NCBI RefSeq assembly: GCF_022539505.1
Contig: NC_061510.1
Span: 393,806,249-393,870,248 of the forward strand
Direction of reading: 5' to 3'
Origin: Lolium rigidum
Lineage: Eukaryota > Streptophyta > Magnoliopsida > Poales > Poaceae
DNA: 64,000 bases
Both the position numbers and the translations under genes were made by a program. Under the pieces are notes generated by a model. That model was given only the letters and a program-made list of their open reading frames with translations, had not been told where the DNA came from and made no database searches. Shown piece by piece: positions 35,308 through 45,583 of the stretch; position 1 is the first letter of the stretch; each line of letters starts with the position of its first letter.

Positions 35308-35879
35308 CTCGTAAATCCCTAAGAGGAGAAACACATCATGTATGTAGCATGATCAAAAGCAAAATTCAGTTTTTTTTTCTGCTAAACGGATAGGTGCCCT
35401 TAATTAGTTGAGAATAAATAGAAAATGTGAATTGCCCAATGTGTTGTTGATGCCATCTGCCGGTGTGTTTCTTACGAAGTGAAGCACGACCACCTGAACC
35501 GATTGATAGACCCTTGTTGGCTCATCTAAGACCAGAAGACGCTCGAACCTTCAGAGGGATATTTAAGGCTGCATGATTTCTTCCTTGTCAATGTCAAAAA
35601 CATGTTAGTATTAAACATGGAATAATGCCCAATTTTGCTTCTTTTTTGTGCACAATAATCCTTAACACTTGTGTAACAAACTGGCATTTAGTTATGCTAT
35701 ACACACTGAAAAATAATGTAGTTCATGTAGTTTTATACTAAGCAAATAAAACCATTATTACTTAAATTCAGCCAATAGCGTGATTCACAAATATGGTGGC
35801 ACGCTAAAAAAGGGTAAGCTGGGGGGTGGGGGGAATTGCTTGCCAAAGGTTGACTGGTATTGCGCCATGAAAAAAAATT
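35308..35879. other. Intergenic host DNA
   Basis: Continuation of the DNA interrupted by the Copia and Gypsy-type elements (joins 28159-28184). AT-rich, no gene seen. Confidence 0.5.
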
Positions 35880-36290
35880 GAAGTGTAAGAGGAGATGAGA
35901 ATATGCGTGGAGACTGGAGAGTAGAGTATGCGTACCAATGGAGGAGCACTATGCAGTGTCGATGAATCCGGTAGAAATCCCAATAAATCCGAAAGAAATC
36001 CGGGAGAAATCCAGAGGTCCTCAAGTAGGAGCAGATGAAATCCGGAACCGGGGATTGACCTGCCAGATTGGAATGTATACTTGAGGGATTTAGGGATTGT
36101 ACAAAACGAGGGAGGAATTAGGATGGGGACTGTGCAGGTACCCGCGTGGATGCCGCTGGGCGTGGTGGCCGCTTGGGGAAGCTGTCGTGATTGCTGTAGA
36201 GACGTATGGTACCATGTCGTGCTTTTTTAAGCTGGAGAAAATAAAGGCGGGTACTGATGAATGCATGCCGGTTCAGTACCTAGTAGCAGT
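35880..36290. repeat. Dispersed repeat block, copy 1
   Basis: Matches 39300-39720 in the same orientation at about 75-80% by eye: shared TATGCGTACCAATGGAGGA, a run of AAATCC units, CCAGATTGG and ACCATGTCGTGC. The AAATCC units (36 kb) look like an internal short repeat. Not coding. Confidence 0.7.
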
Positions 36291-38477
36291 ACAAACTTTG
36301 TGCGTCCACGTCACCCTATTTGTTCACACACGTTTCCCGTCTGGCCACCCGCACATCCACCCGGTTTGGTTCATCCTTTTGAGTTTTGACCAATGTATTT
36401 ATTCGTGGCATACCAACCGTTCAGCGCATAGCTTCAGCTCACATGCAGCCCATACCTTTGTTGATGGCTCGATGGAAAGCAGCTCTCCAGTCGCTCCTTG
36501 GTTCTAATATCTCCTTTCCTTTTCCACACCAGTCGCTCTCCATCCTAATTCCTGTTTTTTTTGTACAGTCCTCGATCCCTCGGTACATCTTCCCAATCCG
36601 GCAGGTTGATCTCCGGATGGAAAATCACTTGACATTCGTCTCCGCCCGATTTCACTGGATTTTGTCCGCTGCTACCTCAGGTCCTCCTAATTTGTCTGGA
36701 TTTCTTGGCTTCACTGTATTGTCTTTCAGGTACTTTCTGCGGATTTCTTGACTTGACAGGTCCTCCAAATAAGATGCTGGAGATTTCTTTGGGTTCATTC
36801 ACTTCTCCGTCTGCTGGGCATAATCGCCTGAACTTTCTGCGGACAGATTCTTACCTGAGTGCATCTTATTTGTTTTTCAGGTAAGCACTGGCTACATATA
36901 CCAAAACATACTGTATGGTTCTGGATCATGTCCTTGAGTTCATTTTGTTGTGTCAAATGAAGATTCTATGACCCAGAATGTATTTCAGCTTTGCAGGCTG
37001 GTTTTCGATTAGATGCTATATACACGAATTATCACTGCTTACCTTTTTATTGCAGTTATTTTTAGCCTATATTTTCGTTATTGCAGCCTCCAGGTATAGA
37101 ATAGGCCAGGTTGTTCATGCAGCAATAGGCTCATCAGCGTGGCTGATTTTCTGCTGTAGATGCACTGCATGAGGTAAGCACGGACGGTCCTTTCTCTTAC
37201 CTATCTTTCCTTTCACTTTTCATATTTTACATATCTTGGATTGCATAATATATGTTTCCTTTCCTTTCTCTGAATACATAGTAAATTCTCTGTAAAATCT
37301 TCTCCTAGATTGTTGTTCCCCAAATTTCATTGCAGGTTTGCCTAATGTCTTCAACAATTGCCTTGCCTACTCCTGATCCATCTAGCGTTGTTGGTGTACT
37401 AATAAAAGAGTAACCCCAATGAAAATCATCTGTTATATGTTCATCTGTATTTTCAGTTCTGAACATTTGATGCTGCCATATAGTTTGGTTTTTTTCATTA
37501 CGTTTGAAAGCTCACATGGAACTTTGGCAGAATGGCAGATATATTGTCAATCTCCCCGACTGATACAATCGATTGGTATGTCAAGACACGTCTGTATGCT
37601 TCCCTCTATATAATGAATGGTCGTTGCTCTTCTGTCTTTGCAAGACAACTTTTTATATTTATATTTAGTACTCCCTGCCCAAAAAGTTAGCTTTAAAGGC
37701 TCTTATTTTCAAAATGACTTCTTAGGATTTGGCAGCGGAAGTATGCGCCAGTGAAGTGTTGTTATCCTCTATCAAGTAACGAACAACACAAGAGCTGAAC
37801 TATCATATTGTGCGCTCATAAAATGTTCAGGTTTCAGAGTCTCACAAGATCGTGATGAACCGAGTTCTTTTCCTGAAGGGACAAATTGCTTGCTGGCTTG
37901 ATGCAGATTCTTTCTTTTATTTTTTCCATTGGTGCGGGTGGCGGTCATAAGAGCAAAGGAAGAGAAAACCTGATGTGTCCAGTAACCTATCGTGGCCTTT
38001 TTCATGTCTATGTTATTGTGCGGATTTAGTTAGTACTCCGTATTTGACATCAGCCCTCAAGCTATCTCGACCATTATTAGTCTAAAAGGGGGTTTCTTCG
38101 TATCCATGTTCCAGCTTGGCTCTGTCCAGTTACTTGCGATCTGCCTACTATGATGAATTATGTATGATTGATGTGAATGTTCACTTCATCTGTTGAAGCA
38201 TATATTACAAGTTGTCTTTGTATTCTACCTCGAACTCAAAACTTAATATTATTCTACAATTTTCAGATATATTTTCCCACACAACTAAGGAATGTCAAGC
38301 ATTCATTAACCAGCTTCATATTGTTGGAATTTTCCATGCGAACATAAAAAATGTTGAAAGTTCCTTCCTACCTATATAATAAGTATAAATAATATTGTAA
38401 ACTGTAAATTGGTGAATCACTTCTGTTTGTTTTCTTCGCTTGAGTTCTCTATGCTTCAGTATATGTGCAAGCATCCC
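36291..38477. other. Unclassified DNA with intron-like texture
   Basis: T-rich DNA with many TTGCAG and TTTCAG acceptor-like sites and short exon-like pieces (36600-37170), but no frame longer than ~135 codons and no recognisable protein. A half-Stowaway remnant (GTACTCCCTGCCC) is at ~37670. It may be the cargo of the Helitron-like element ending at 38503. Confidence 0.35.
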
Positions 38478-38503
38478 ACCGCAACGCGCCGGGTGTCATC
38501 TAG
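38478..38503 (+). mobile_element. Helitron-like 3' terminus
   Basis: CACCGCAACGCGCCGGGTG forms an imperfect hairpin and is followed by TCAT and CTAG, close to the grass Helitron ending (hairpin, a few bases, CTAG). The base after CTAG is A rather than the usual T. The 5' end is not found. Confidence 0.45.
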
Positions 38504-39299
38504 ATATCAAAAAAAAAAGGAAGTTGCTGATATTAAAAAAAACTAAGTTGCCAAGTCTATGGTAAAAGAAAACAGTGAACATGAGCTGGGAGTAGATGAT
38601 TTTGCTGGTATTGGACAAATAATCTGTCAAGACATATACGACTATTTACTTTTGAGAGGACACTGTATGGCTCCAGTTACTATTTAAAGAAAACACGCGG
38701 TTGGCCCTTAGAAACTTGGAGTTTACACTTTTCAAAGAGCTGTTATACAAAGTTTTACAGAACGTGGTATCTTTCTTGAAACCCAGTTTAAACCTCGATA
38801 TGAATATTAACACTTGTATAAAAGTCACCTTGTATAAACTCACAATGTTTTTCAAAAAGAGGCTCACCTTGTATTAAAGTCACAATGTCTGCTTAAAATC
38901 TGTGCATCTTATACTAATTCCTATGTAAAAGAAATATTAACCATTTGATTAGAGAAGAGGGGCATCTCTAGCATATATGGTGACTGTAGCTTTCTTTCAT
39001 GATCAGAAATAGTCTTCAAATTACCCGCAAAAAAAAAAGAAATTGTCTTCAAATTAGAGATTCAACGATACATTACTGAATATAACATTTGCAGAAATTG
39101 CATGTGAAATATTATATTGCAGTACATCCAAAAGATTACATTTTTTTAGGGGACCAAAAGATTACATCGATTCCCTTCACATGCAGCGTGCTTAGATTTC
39201 CCTCCAACGCTTCCGACATGACTAATCAAAAATCTGAGGAAACAACATGAGAAAGGTGGTTAAATTTAGCACACTAATGCAGCCCAACCAATGTAAATT
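38504..39299. other. AT-rich intergenic
   Basis: Poly-A tracts near 38509 and 39030; nothing coding recognised. Confidence 0.5.
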
Positions 39300-39797
39300 A
39301 AAATTTAAGAGGATATCAGAGTATGCATGCAGAGTACAGTATGCGTACCAATGGAGGAAGAAACTATGCAGTGTCGCTGAATCCTGAAGAAATCCCTGTA
39401 AATCCGGAATAAATCCCAAAAAATCCGTAGGACCTGAGGTAGGAGCAGTTGAAATCCCGAGCCGGAGATCAACCTCCCAGATTGGGAAGGTATAGTTGAG
39501 GGATTAACCAAATCCAAAGGGCCTGAGCCTGACGTAGGAGCATACGAAATCCGGAGCCAGAGATGCCCTTGGGCACGGTGGCAACGCGAGAAAGTTTCTT
39601 TGATTGCTGGGGAGAGGGATGTCACCATGTCATGCTTTTTAAGGTGGAGAAAAGGGCGCCGGCGGATGAACTACATTCAGCAGTTTCCACTCAATAATGC
39701 CTCGGATTTATGTGGTTTAATGGCCGGTTTAATCATGGGGAGGAGGAGGGACTTTGCCGCTGGGCGTTACTGGAGGAAGAAGTGAGGGGTCATAATG
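39300..39797. repeat. Dispersed repeat block, copy 2
   Basis: Homologous to 35880-36290 to about 39720. Its last part (GGGGAGGAGGAGGGAC... at 39735-39785) is repeated in diverged form at 42785-42840 on the other side of the two PIF elements. Confidence 0.65.
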
Positions 39798-39800
39798 TTA

Positions 39801-40820
39801 GAGCAGGTCTAACAGGCCCCTTATAACCCGCCCACCCCGTAAAATTCCGGCGACATACGGGGCAGGCGCGGTTTGGGCCGTCTAGCAGGCTCCGTATTCG
39901 GGCCGCCCCGTTTCGACGGAATACGGCCCCCAGGAAATCGGCCCCTCCGCCCACTATTTATGCTGGGCGCAGGTGCGAGTGAGGGGTTAACCCCTCACTC
40001 GCAACCCTAGCTCCGCCGTGCGCCGCCGCCTCCTCCTCCTGCTCCGGCGAGCAATTAGTCGCTCCCCCGCGCCGCATTCCACCCCAGATCCGGCATGGAC
40101 GCCCGCCGCCGCAGTACCGCCTCGCCGGCGAGCGGATCGAAGCGATCCCGCTCGCCGGACAACATGGAGGATGCGTGGCGGCGCCAATGCAAGAGATCCG
40201 CCGTCGGGAGCCGGCGTTTGGCCTGCAGGTACGCCGGCGCCGCGTACGTCCCGCCGAAGCTCGTTGACTTCGCGGCGGGCGGGCGCTGGTACAACGAGGA
40301 TCCTCCGATGAAGCCGATGAGCGGGCCCAAGTTCGACGAGTGGCGCGCCGGCCCGGGAGCGCCGCCGGCTGGGCGAAGGAGGCTTGGAGCAGCGGGAGCA
40401 CCAGCGCTGGAGGAGCTCCGCTCGCCGGCGATGAGGAGGAGGCCCCCGACTTGTTGAAGGAGCTACGACAGTTCCTCAAAGACTACGCCAAGAGGAAGAG
40501 GGCGGAGGAGGAAGAGGTGGCGGCGGCCATCGCCGCCGCGAAGGAGGCGGAGTTGCGGGAGGCGGAGGCGGAGGCGGACTCGTACCTAGTCGACCTCCCG
40601 AGTAGGATCGCGCATTACGGATGTAGAATCGTTGATCCGTATGTATGATCCGTAGTATGATCAATGAAATTGAACTTCCCGGGGTTTTTATTTTTGAAAA
40701 TACGGGGCGAAATACGGGGTCTGCTAGACGGAATGGCTCTTCCGTTAGCAACTTTTCGATACGGGGCGAAAAAGCGGCGGGATACGGGGCAGAAATATGA
40801 GGGGCCTGCTAGACATGCTC
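39801..40820. mobile_element. PIF/Harbinger-type element 1, 1020 bp, TSD TTA
   Basis: Terminal inverted repeats GAGCAGGTCTAACAGGCCCC (left) and GAGCATGTCTAGCAGGCCCC (right, reverse complement), 18 of 20 identical, are flanked by TTA at 39798-39800 and 40821-40823. TTA is the PIF/Harbinger target. It has no transposase, so it is non-autonomous, but it carries an ORF (next entry). Subterminal ATACGGGGC motifs repeat near both ends. Confidence 0.88.
40095..40648 (+). pseudogene. Unknown Arg/Ala-rich ORF with acidic coiled coil, carried by PIF element 1
   Basis: The ATG at 40095 opens a frame containing RSPDNMEDAWRRQ and YVPPKLVDFAAGGRWYNED. Around 40345-40370 the sense continues in another frame: DLLKELRQFLKDYAKRKRAE, a run of EEEE and alternating Ala/Glu, then SYLVDLPS, stop at 40648. 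The second half predicts a charged alpha-helical coiled coil. The switch of frame suggests one frameshift. There is no similarity to PIF transposase or its Myb-like partner protein that I can see. A captured host fragment or a family-specific ORF are both possible. Confidence 0.5.
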
Positions 40821-40823
40821 TTA

Positions 40824-42778
40824 GGCTGGTACCAATGCATCACCCCACTATCACCCGCCATGTCAGCTTTTTTCCTCACTCTCACCCCACTCTCACCCCA
40901 CGGTGCCAGTGCACAGGTTATAGTGCCAGCTCTCACTTCTCTCTCCTCCACATCAGCTTTTCTCTCTCCTCGACATCATCATTTCTTTTTCAGATTACAA
41001 CATTCAAAATAATGGAAGAAAATTATTTTATTCAACTAAAATTGTTACCGATTACATTATAAAAAAAATTACATAAAAATTTGAAAAAATTACATAATCT
41101 AGGCATTAGCCCACACATGCTCAATCAAATCATGCTGGAGCTGTGTATACATCGGTGAGTCTCTCATTTCGTTGTCCATCTGAATCCTAGCTGCTAGGCT
41201 TGGTGGTGCATGGTTGTGTATCGCAGGGCCGACATTGGAATCAACTGTCTCATAGATGTTCTCCAAATTTGTATCACGCTCATCGTCGATGATCATGTTG
41301 TGCAGAATGACACATGCACGCATGATCAACCCAAGAATACGCCTCGAGTAGGAGCGTCCCGGAACTGCTAGAATGTTGAACCTAGCCTTCAGCACTCCAA
41401 AGGCACACTCGACATCTTTGCGCCAAGCTGATTGAGTAGCGAGTGAACGGTCGATGCTTTTCACTTTGTGGAAGAGTAACACCTTTCATGAACACCGGCC
41501 AGGAGGGGTAGATGCCGTCGGCAAGGTAGTAACCATAGTTGTACTCGTGTCCATTCATCGTGAAGTTCACTATGGGTGCTTCTCCCCTAAGCACATCAGT
41601 GAACAACGGCGACTGGTTGAGTACATTGATGTCGTTGTTGGACCCGGCCACTCAAAAAAAGGCATGCCAGATCCAACGATCATACGACGCAACGGCTTCT
41701 AATATTATGGTAGGGTGTTTGATGTCTCCCCTTGTGAATTGACCGGCATGCGCCACTGGGCAGTTCCTCCACTGCCAATGCATGCAATCGATGCTCCCTA
41801 ACATGCCCGGAAAGCCACGCTCCCCGGCTTTCGCTAACAGACGCTGAGTATCCTCGACAGTTGGTCGACGGCAAAATTGTTCCCCGTAACAGTCAATGAT
41901 GCCTTCACAGAATCTATCTAGACAATCTGATGAAGTTTGTCTAGCTAACTTAAGCCACTCATCTATCGTATCTGCAGCGGCTCCGTAAGCTAACAAACGC
42001 AAAGCCGCAGTACACTTTTGTAGGGGAGAAAAACCAGCACGGTTGAGAGCATCAACTATTTGGGTGAAATACGGAGAGTATTCACCCAATCTATCCACAA
42101 TGCGTAGAAAAAGGGATCGCCTCATCCGATACCTTCGCCGAAAGAAGCTCGGAGGATAATTGCAGTCGTTGGCGAAGTAGTCCTCGTAGAGTCGATCGTG
42201 GGCACCCAGACGATCACGCCTGATGAACTCTCGGCGGCGTCGCGGCCGTCTTGGCTCCGCCTCCTCGTTGAGCATCGCCTCCTCATACTCCGCCTGGAAT
42301 GCACCGATCATATCACCCTCCATTCCGTCGCTCGAACTGCTGCTAGACGAAGACATGGCGTTGAGAGGAGTGGAAATGGAGAGTGGAGGAGATGAAGTGA
42401 GGTGTGGAATGAGTGAAACCATATGGGGGGTATTTATAGGGGGTGGGGATGAAATTTTGGGGTTTTTGGCTTTTTTTCGAATTTTTTGAGCCAGCAACGG
42501 CTACCCCAACCGCTAGCTGACGTGGACGAATCAGATCGCGCCACCTCAGCTAGCCGTTACCCCCTCCCTCTCGCCCCGCCTATCACCCCGACCTGCCAAC
42601 GCTGCCGCCTCCCTCTCGCCCCCCACTCGCCCCCTCTCGCCCCCAGCACGGGCGGTAGCGAGCGCTACCGCCGGGCGGTGGAACCACCGCCCCGCGCTAC
42701 CGTCTCACCCGCCTGTCGCCTCCCTCTCGCCCCGCCTCGGGCGGTAGCGCCCCCCTAGCGCCCGCGTTGGCACCAGCC
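40824..42778 (-). mobile_element. PIF/Harbinger element 2 with transposase, 1955 bp, TSD TTA
   Basis: Termini GGCTGGTACCAATGC (left) and GGCTGGTGCCAACGC (right, reverse complement) are flanked by TTA at 40821-40823 and 42779-42781. The left TTA is also the right TTA of element 1. The interior holds a transposase on the minus strand. CTCACCCC and CTACCGCC-type subterminal repeats lie inside each end. Confidence 0.9.
41099..42356 (-). pseudogene. PIF/Harbinger transposase (DDE_4 type), two frameshifts
   Basis: Start MSSSSSSSSDGMEGDMIGAF at 42356; a longer upstream frame exists but reads as leader. Typical plant PIF text follows: DYFANDCNYPPSFFRRRYRM, LFLRIVDRLG, CTAALRLLAYGAAADTIDEW, then the first catalytic Asp in MLGSIDCMHWQWRNCP. 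A one-base change in a T run near 41655 shifts the frame just after IWHAFF; the next frame has the second Asp in GSNNDINVL and YYLADGIYPSWPVF. A second shift near 41440 leads to AWRKDVECAFGVLKARF with the catalytic Glu, and the frame ends EHVWANA at 41099. All three catalytic residues survive, so inactivation looks recent, or the T-run shift is a sequencing error. Confidence 0.88.
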
Positions 42779-42781
42779 TTA

Positions 42782-45024
42782 GATTAATGGGAGGAGGAGA
42801 GAGAGACTCAGCCACTGGGCGCTGCTGGAGGCAGACAGCAGGAAGACGAACGAATGCGTCGTGTATTTCATTTAGAACGAATGTAGACGACGAGTGGGCC
42901 AATAGCAAACGTATCTCCAGCCCAGGTTGGTCCGAAACAGGCCAACGTTAACTAGCCCATGTCGGTTGGAAGCATATGTTACAGCCCACATCGGTGATAA
43001 GCCAGGGAACAGTACATGAGGGATGTGACACAAATTGAGGTGACGTGGCTTCATCAAAATTCAGGAAAATGAGGTAGGGGGGGGGGGGGGTTACTATTAA
43101 GAGATAAAAGTGTGTTGCTCAAATGATTATGGCCTTCAGTTAATTGTTTCAAACTCTCCTGCAGAAGAGGATACAAAAGAAAAGGTGATCGAGAGTGATA
43201 AACATTGTAAATGGGGAAAATAAACTATATTGGAAATATAGTACCAGGAAACTGATTTTGCGTGCAGCATTGGTTCATAGGGAAAGGAGCGTAGAATCAA
43301 TCAGTAGTTTAGTACACTTAGTTATAGGCAAAAGGAACACACAATATATCAATCAGTTACTTATAATGTAGGAACTAACTAATTGGAGGCGTACATCGGT
43401 TGCGGAAACTTGTAGGGAGTACTTGCAACCAAGAAGATGTGATGCCTTATTTGGAGGCATACTGAGGCTCGTTCGTAAAAGGGATTGTCAGACTGGACTA
43501 ACAGTATGTTGATGCGCCGAGCTTCTGGTGCCAACATATCCCATGTCTGAACATGTGAATGAGCAACAATTGGAGAGAGGAAAAGATTCATATCCATAGT
43601 ACCTCTGTGAGGGAAATACATGAGCGACGTAGAGAGAAGAGACGTGAGGGGAGGTCCTCTGCCTTGTTCGTCCTCCACCACCACCGATCTATCCTGATAA
43701 GTGACATTCGGAGATTGCGCTGTCTTCCCGAAAAAAGAATCTGCTGGCATCTTCGGTGTATAGGAGGAACCGACGAACTTACTGGGGAAGCGATGCGACA
43801 ATGCTGGGCAGAAATATTAAACGTCCAAATGCAGAGATCGGGGCTGATCGGGCCTGGGTGGTTAAATAGTGGGATGGAGTGCCTGATTTATTGCTACGGA
43901 ATAGTGAGGCATATGGTGGCATGAACTGATTGAGCAAGAACTGAAATTAATGGGGAGGAAAGATGGAGCGACGGGAAGGAAGGGGAGAGGTGGAGACCTG
44001 CGCACTTTCGTCAGGAATTGATTTTTTGAGGCATGTTTGCTGTTATCGATGGTAATGGCCAACTATTGGAGTAATGGAAACTGAAACGGATCAACTGATG
44101 ATGTGATTTAAAAAGATGACGTGTAAGATTGATGAGATGGCATAGTTGCATAATATCTGGACATTTTGCTGAGTTGGCAGCTTGGTGAGGTGGATGCCTT
44201 GCATGTAGAGTGAAATATATCTAAATAGGAGCACCCCACTACAAAGAATTCTCTCAACATGCAGCTATGCCACACCATCAGCCTTCCACACGTCATTGTT
44301 TTAAGCCACATCTGGTTCAGTTTTGTTCAGCAAAGAAATTTCTGGAGCGTCTCCGTCCGGCATCATTCCCCTCGAAGAGACGGCTGTTTGCCTTGGTGAA
44401 CAGCAAATGTGCATGAAGCAATTAATTTGTGATGAATGTTAGGTCTTCTGCTCTCCCCTTCCTCACCAAGTTCAGCTGACCCTTCATATTTCTGTCCAGC
44501 CGCCTCCCCACCAAGTTCGTCAGCTCATATATATCGATGAAGCCAGAAGATCCGCGTTCAGGATGACAACGCCATCTCCCACGACTCCATCTCGCAGCTG
44601 GTTTCACGGGAGCCCTTGCTCCAGGTCAGGACATATGAGATCATCATGGGGAAACTAGCTAGGGCGTACAGGGACGCTACCCATGGCGGCGACAAGGCAG
44701 GAGGCCTTCCCCTCACATCTCTTCTCTCTACTTGCCCCATGTCTTTCCCTCACAGTGGTACTACTGATATGAATCCTTTCGCCTCTCTGGAATTGCTCCT
44801 CATTCACATGTCCGGACATCTCTTTGCCTACAGGTCTCCAGCCATCTGCATACTCCTTCAGTCCTTTTTTGTTGTGTAAACTGTGATATTAATTTCATTT
44901 GATTTTTGCAGATCATTTGGATTTTACTTAGTTCATGCCCATGGTCTGAGTTTCTTCTTGAAACAGTCAGCTGCTACGTTGTGCTGATTTTTGCGAGATA
45001 CAATGGTCTTTTGTTCCATTTAGA
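42782..45024. other. Unclassified DNA with an inverted pair
   Basis: No firm gene. 43540-43680 (minus) and 44690-44830 (plus) are inverted copies (~75%) sharing CCCCTCACATCTCTTCTCTC and CTCATTCACATGT blocks. The minus frame 43801-43379 is open for 140 codons and the plus frame near 44590-44830 contains SREPLLQVRTYEIIMGKLAR; neither is recognised. A G-run of about 14 lies at ~43078-43091. Confidence 0.4.
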
Positions 45025-45033
45025 TTCTCTATA

Positions 45034-45574
45034 GAAGAAAGTCCAATTCTCATCCTTGAACTCTTGGAAAAGTTCACTTTCAGTCCCAAAATTTATTTTT
45101 AGTCTAGAATGAACCTTGAACTCTCATAATAGTTTATTTTTCATCCCTTTGCAGTTGAGTTGAGCATATTACTGGTGTGGAAAGAAAAAAAATAGGGAAC
45201 CAACCAAATTGGTTTAGAACCAGATTAAGCCCAAACTAACTGAGATGTTAAACCAAACGTCACAATGCAAAAAACAACAAACCTTTGGGTCCCTGAACCA
45301 GTCTCTCGCTTGATTTCTCTCCCTTCTAATTCACATGAAGGGTTGCGCCACAAAGGTATCCTTGTTTGCTTATCAACATCGTCCCGTTTTTCTACCCTTG
45401 CACCGTTACCTTGAGTTTTTGGGCACCTATGGCAGATATTTGCCTAGCTCAATCGGGGTAAGGACTAAAAGTGAATGATTCTGAGAGTTTAAGGTTCATT
45501 TTAAACCAGATAGAAGTTCTAGGACCAAAAGTGAACTTTCACTAGAATTCAAGGACCAAAAGTGGACTTTCTTC
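45034..45574. mobile_element. Mutator-type MITE, 541 bp, 9-bp TSD
   Basis: Termini GAAGAAAGTCC and GGACTTTCTTC with ~60 bp of extended inverted similarity are flanked by a perfect 9-bp duplication TTCTCTATA (45025-45033 and 45575-45583). No coding capacity. The terminus starts like the MULE at 51028 (GAAAGAAGTCC), so it may be a distant non-autonomous relative. Confidence 0.88.
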
Positions 45575-45583
45575 TTCTCTATA

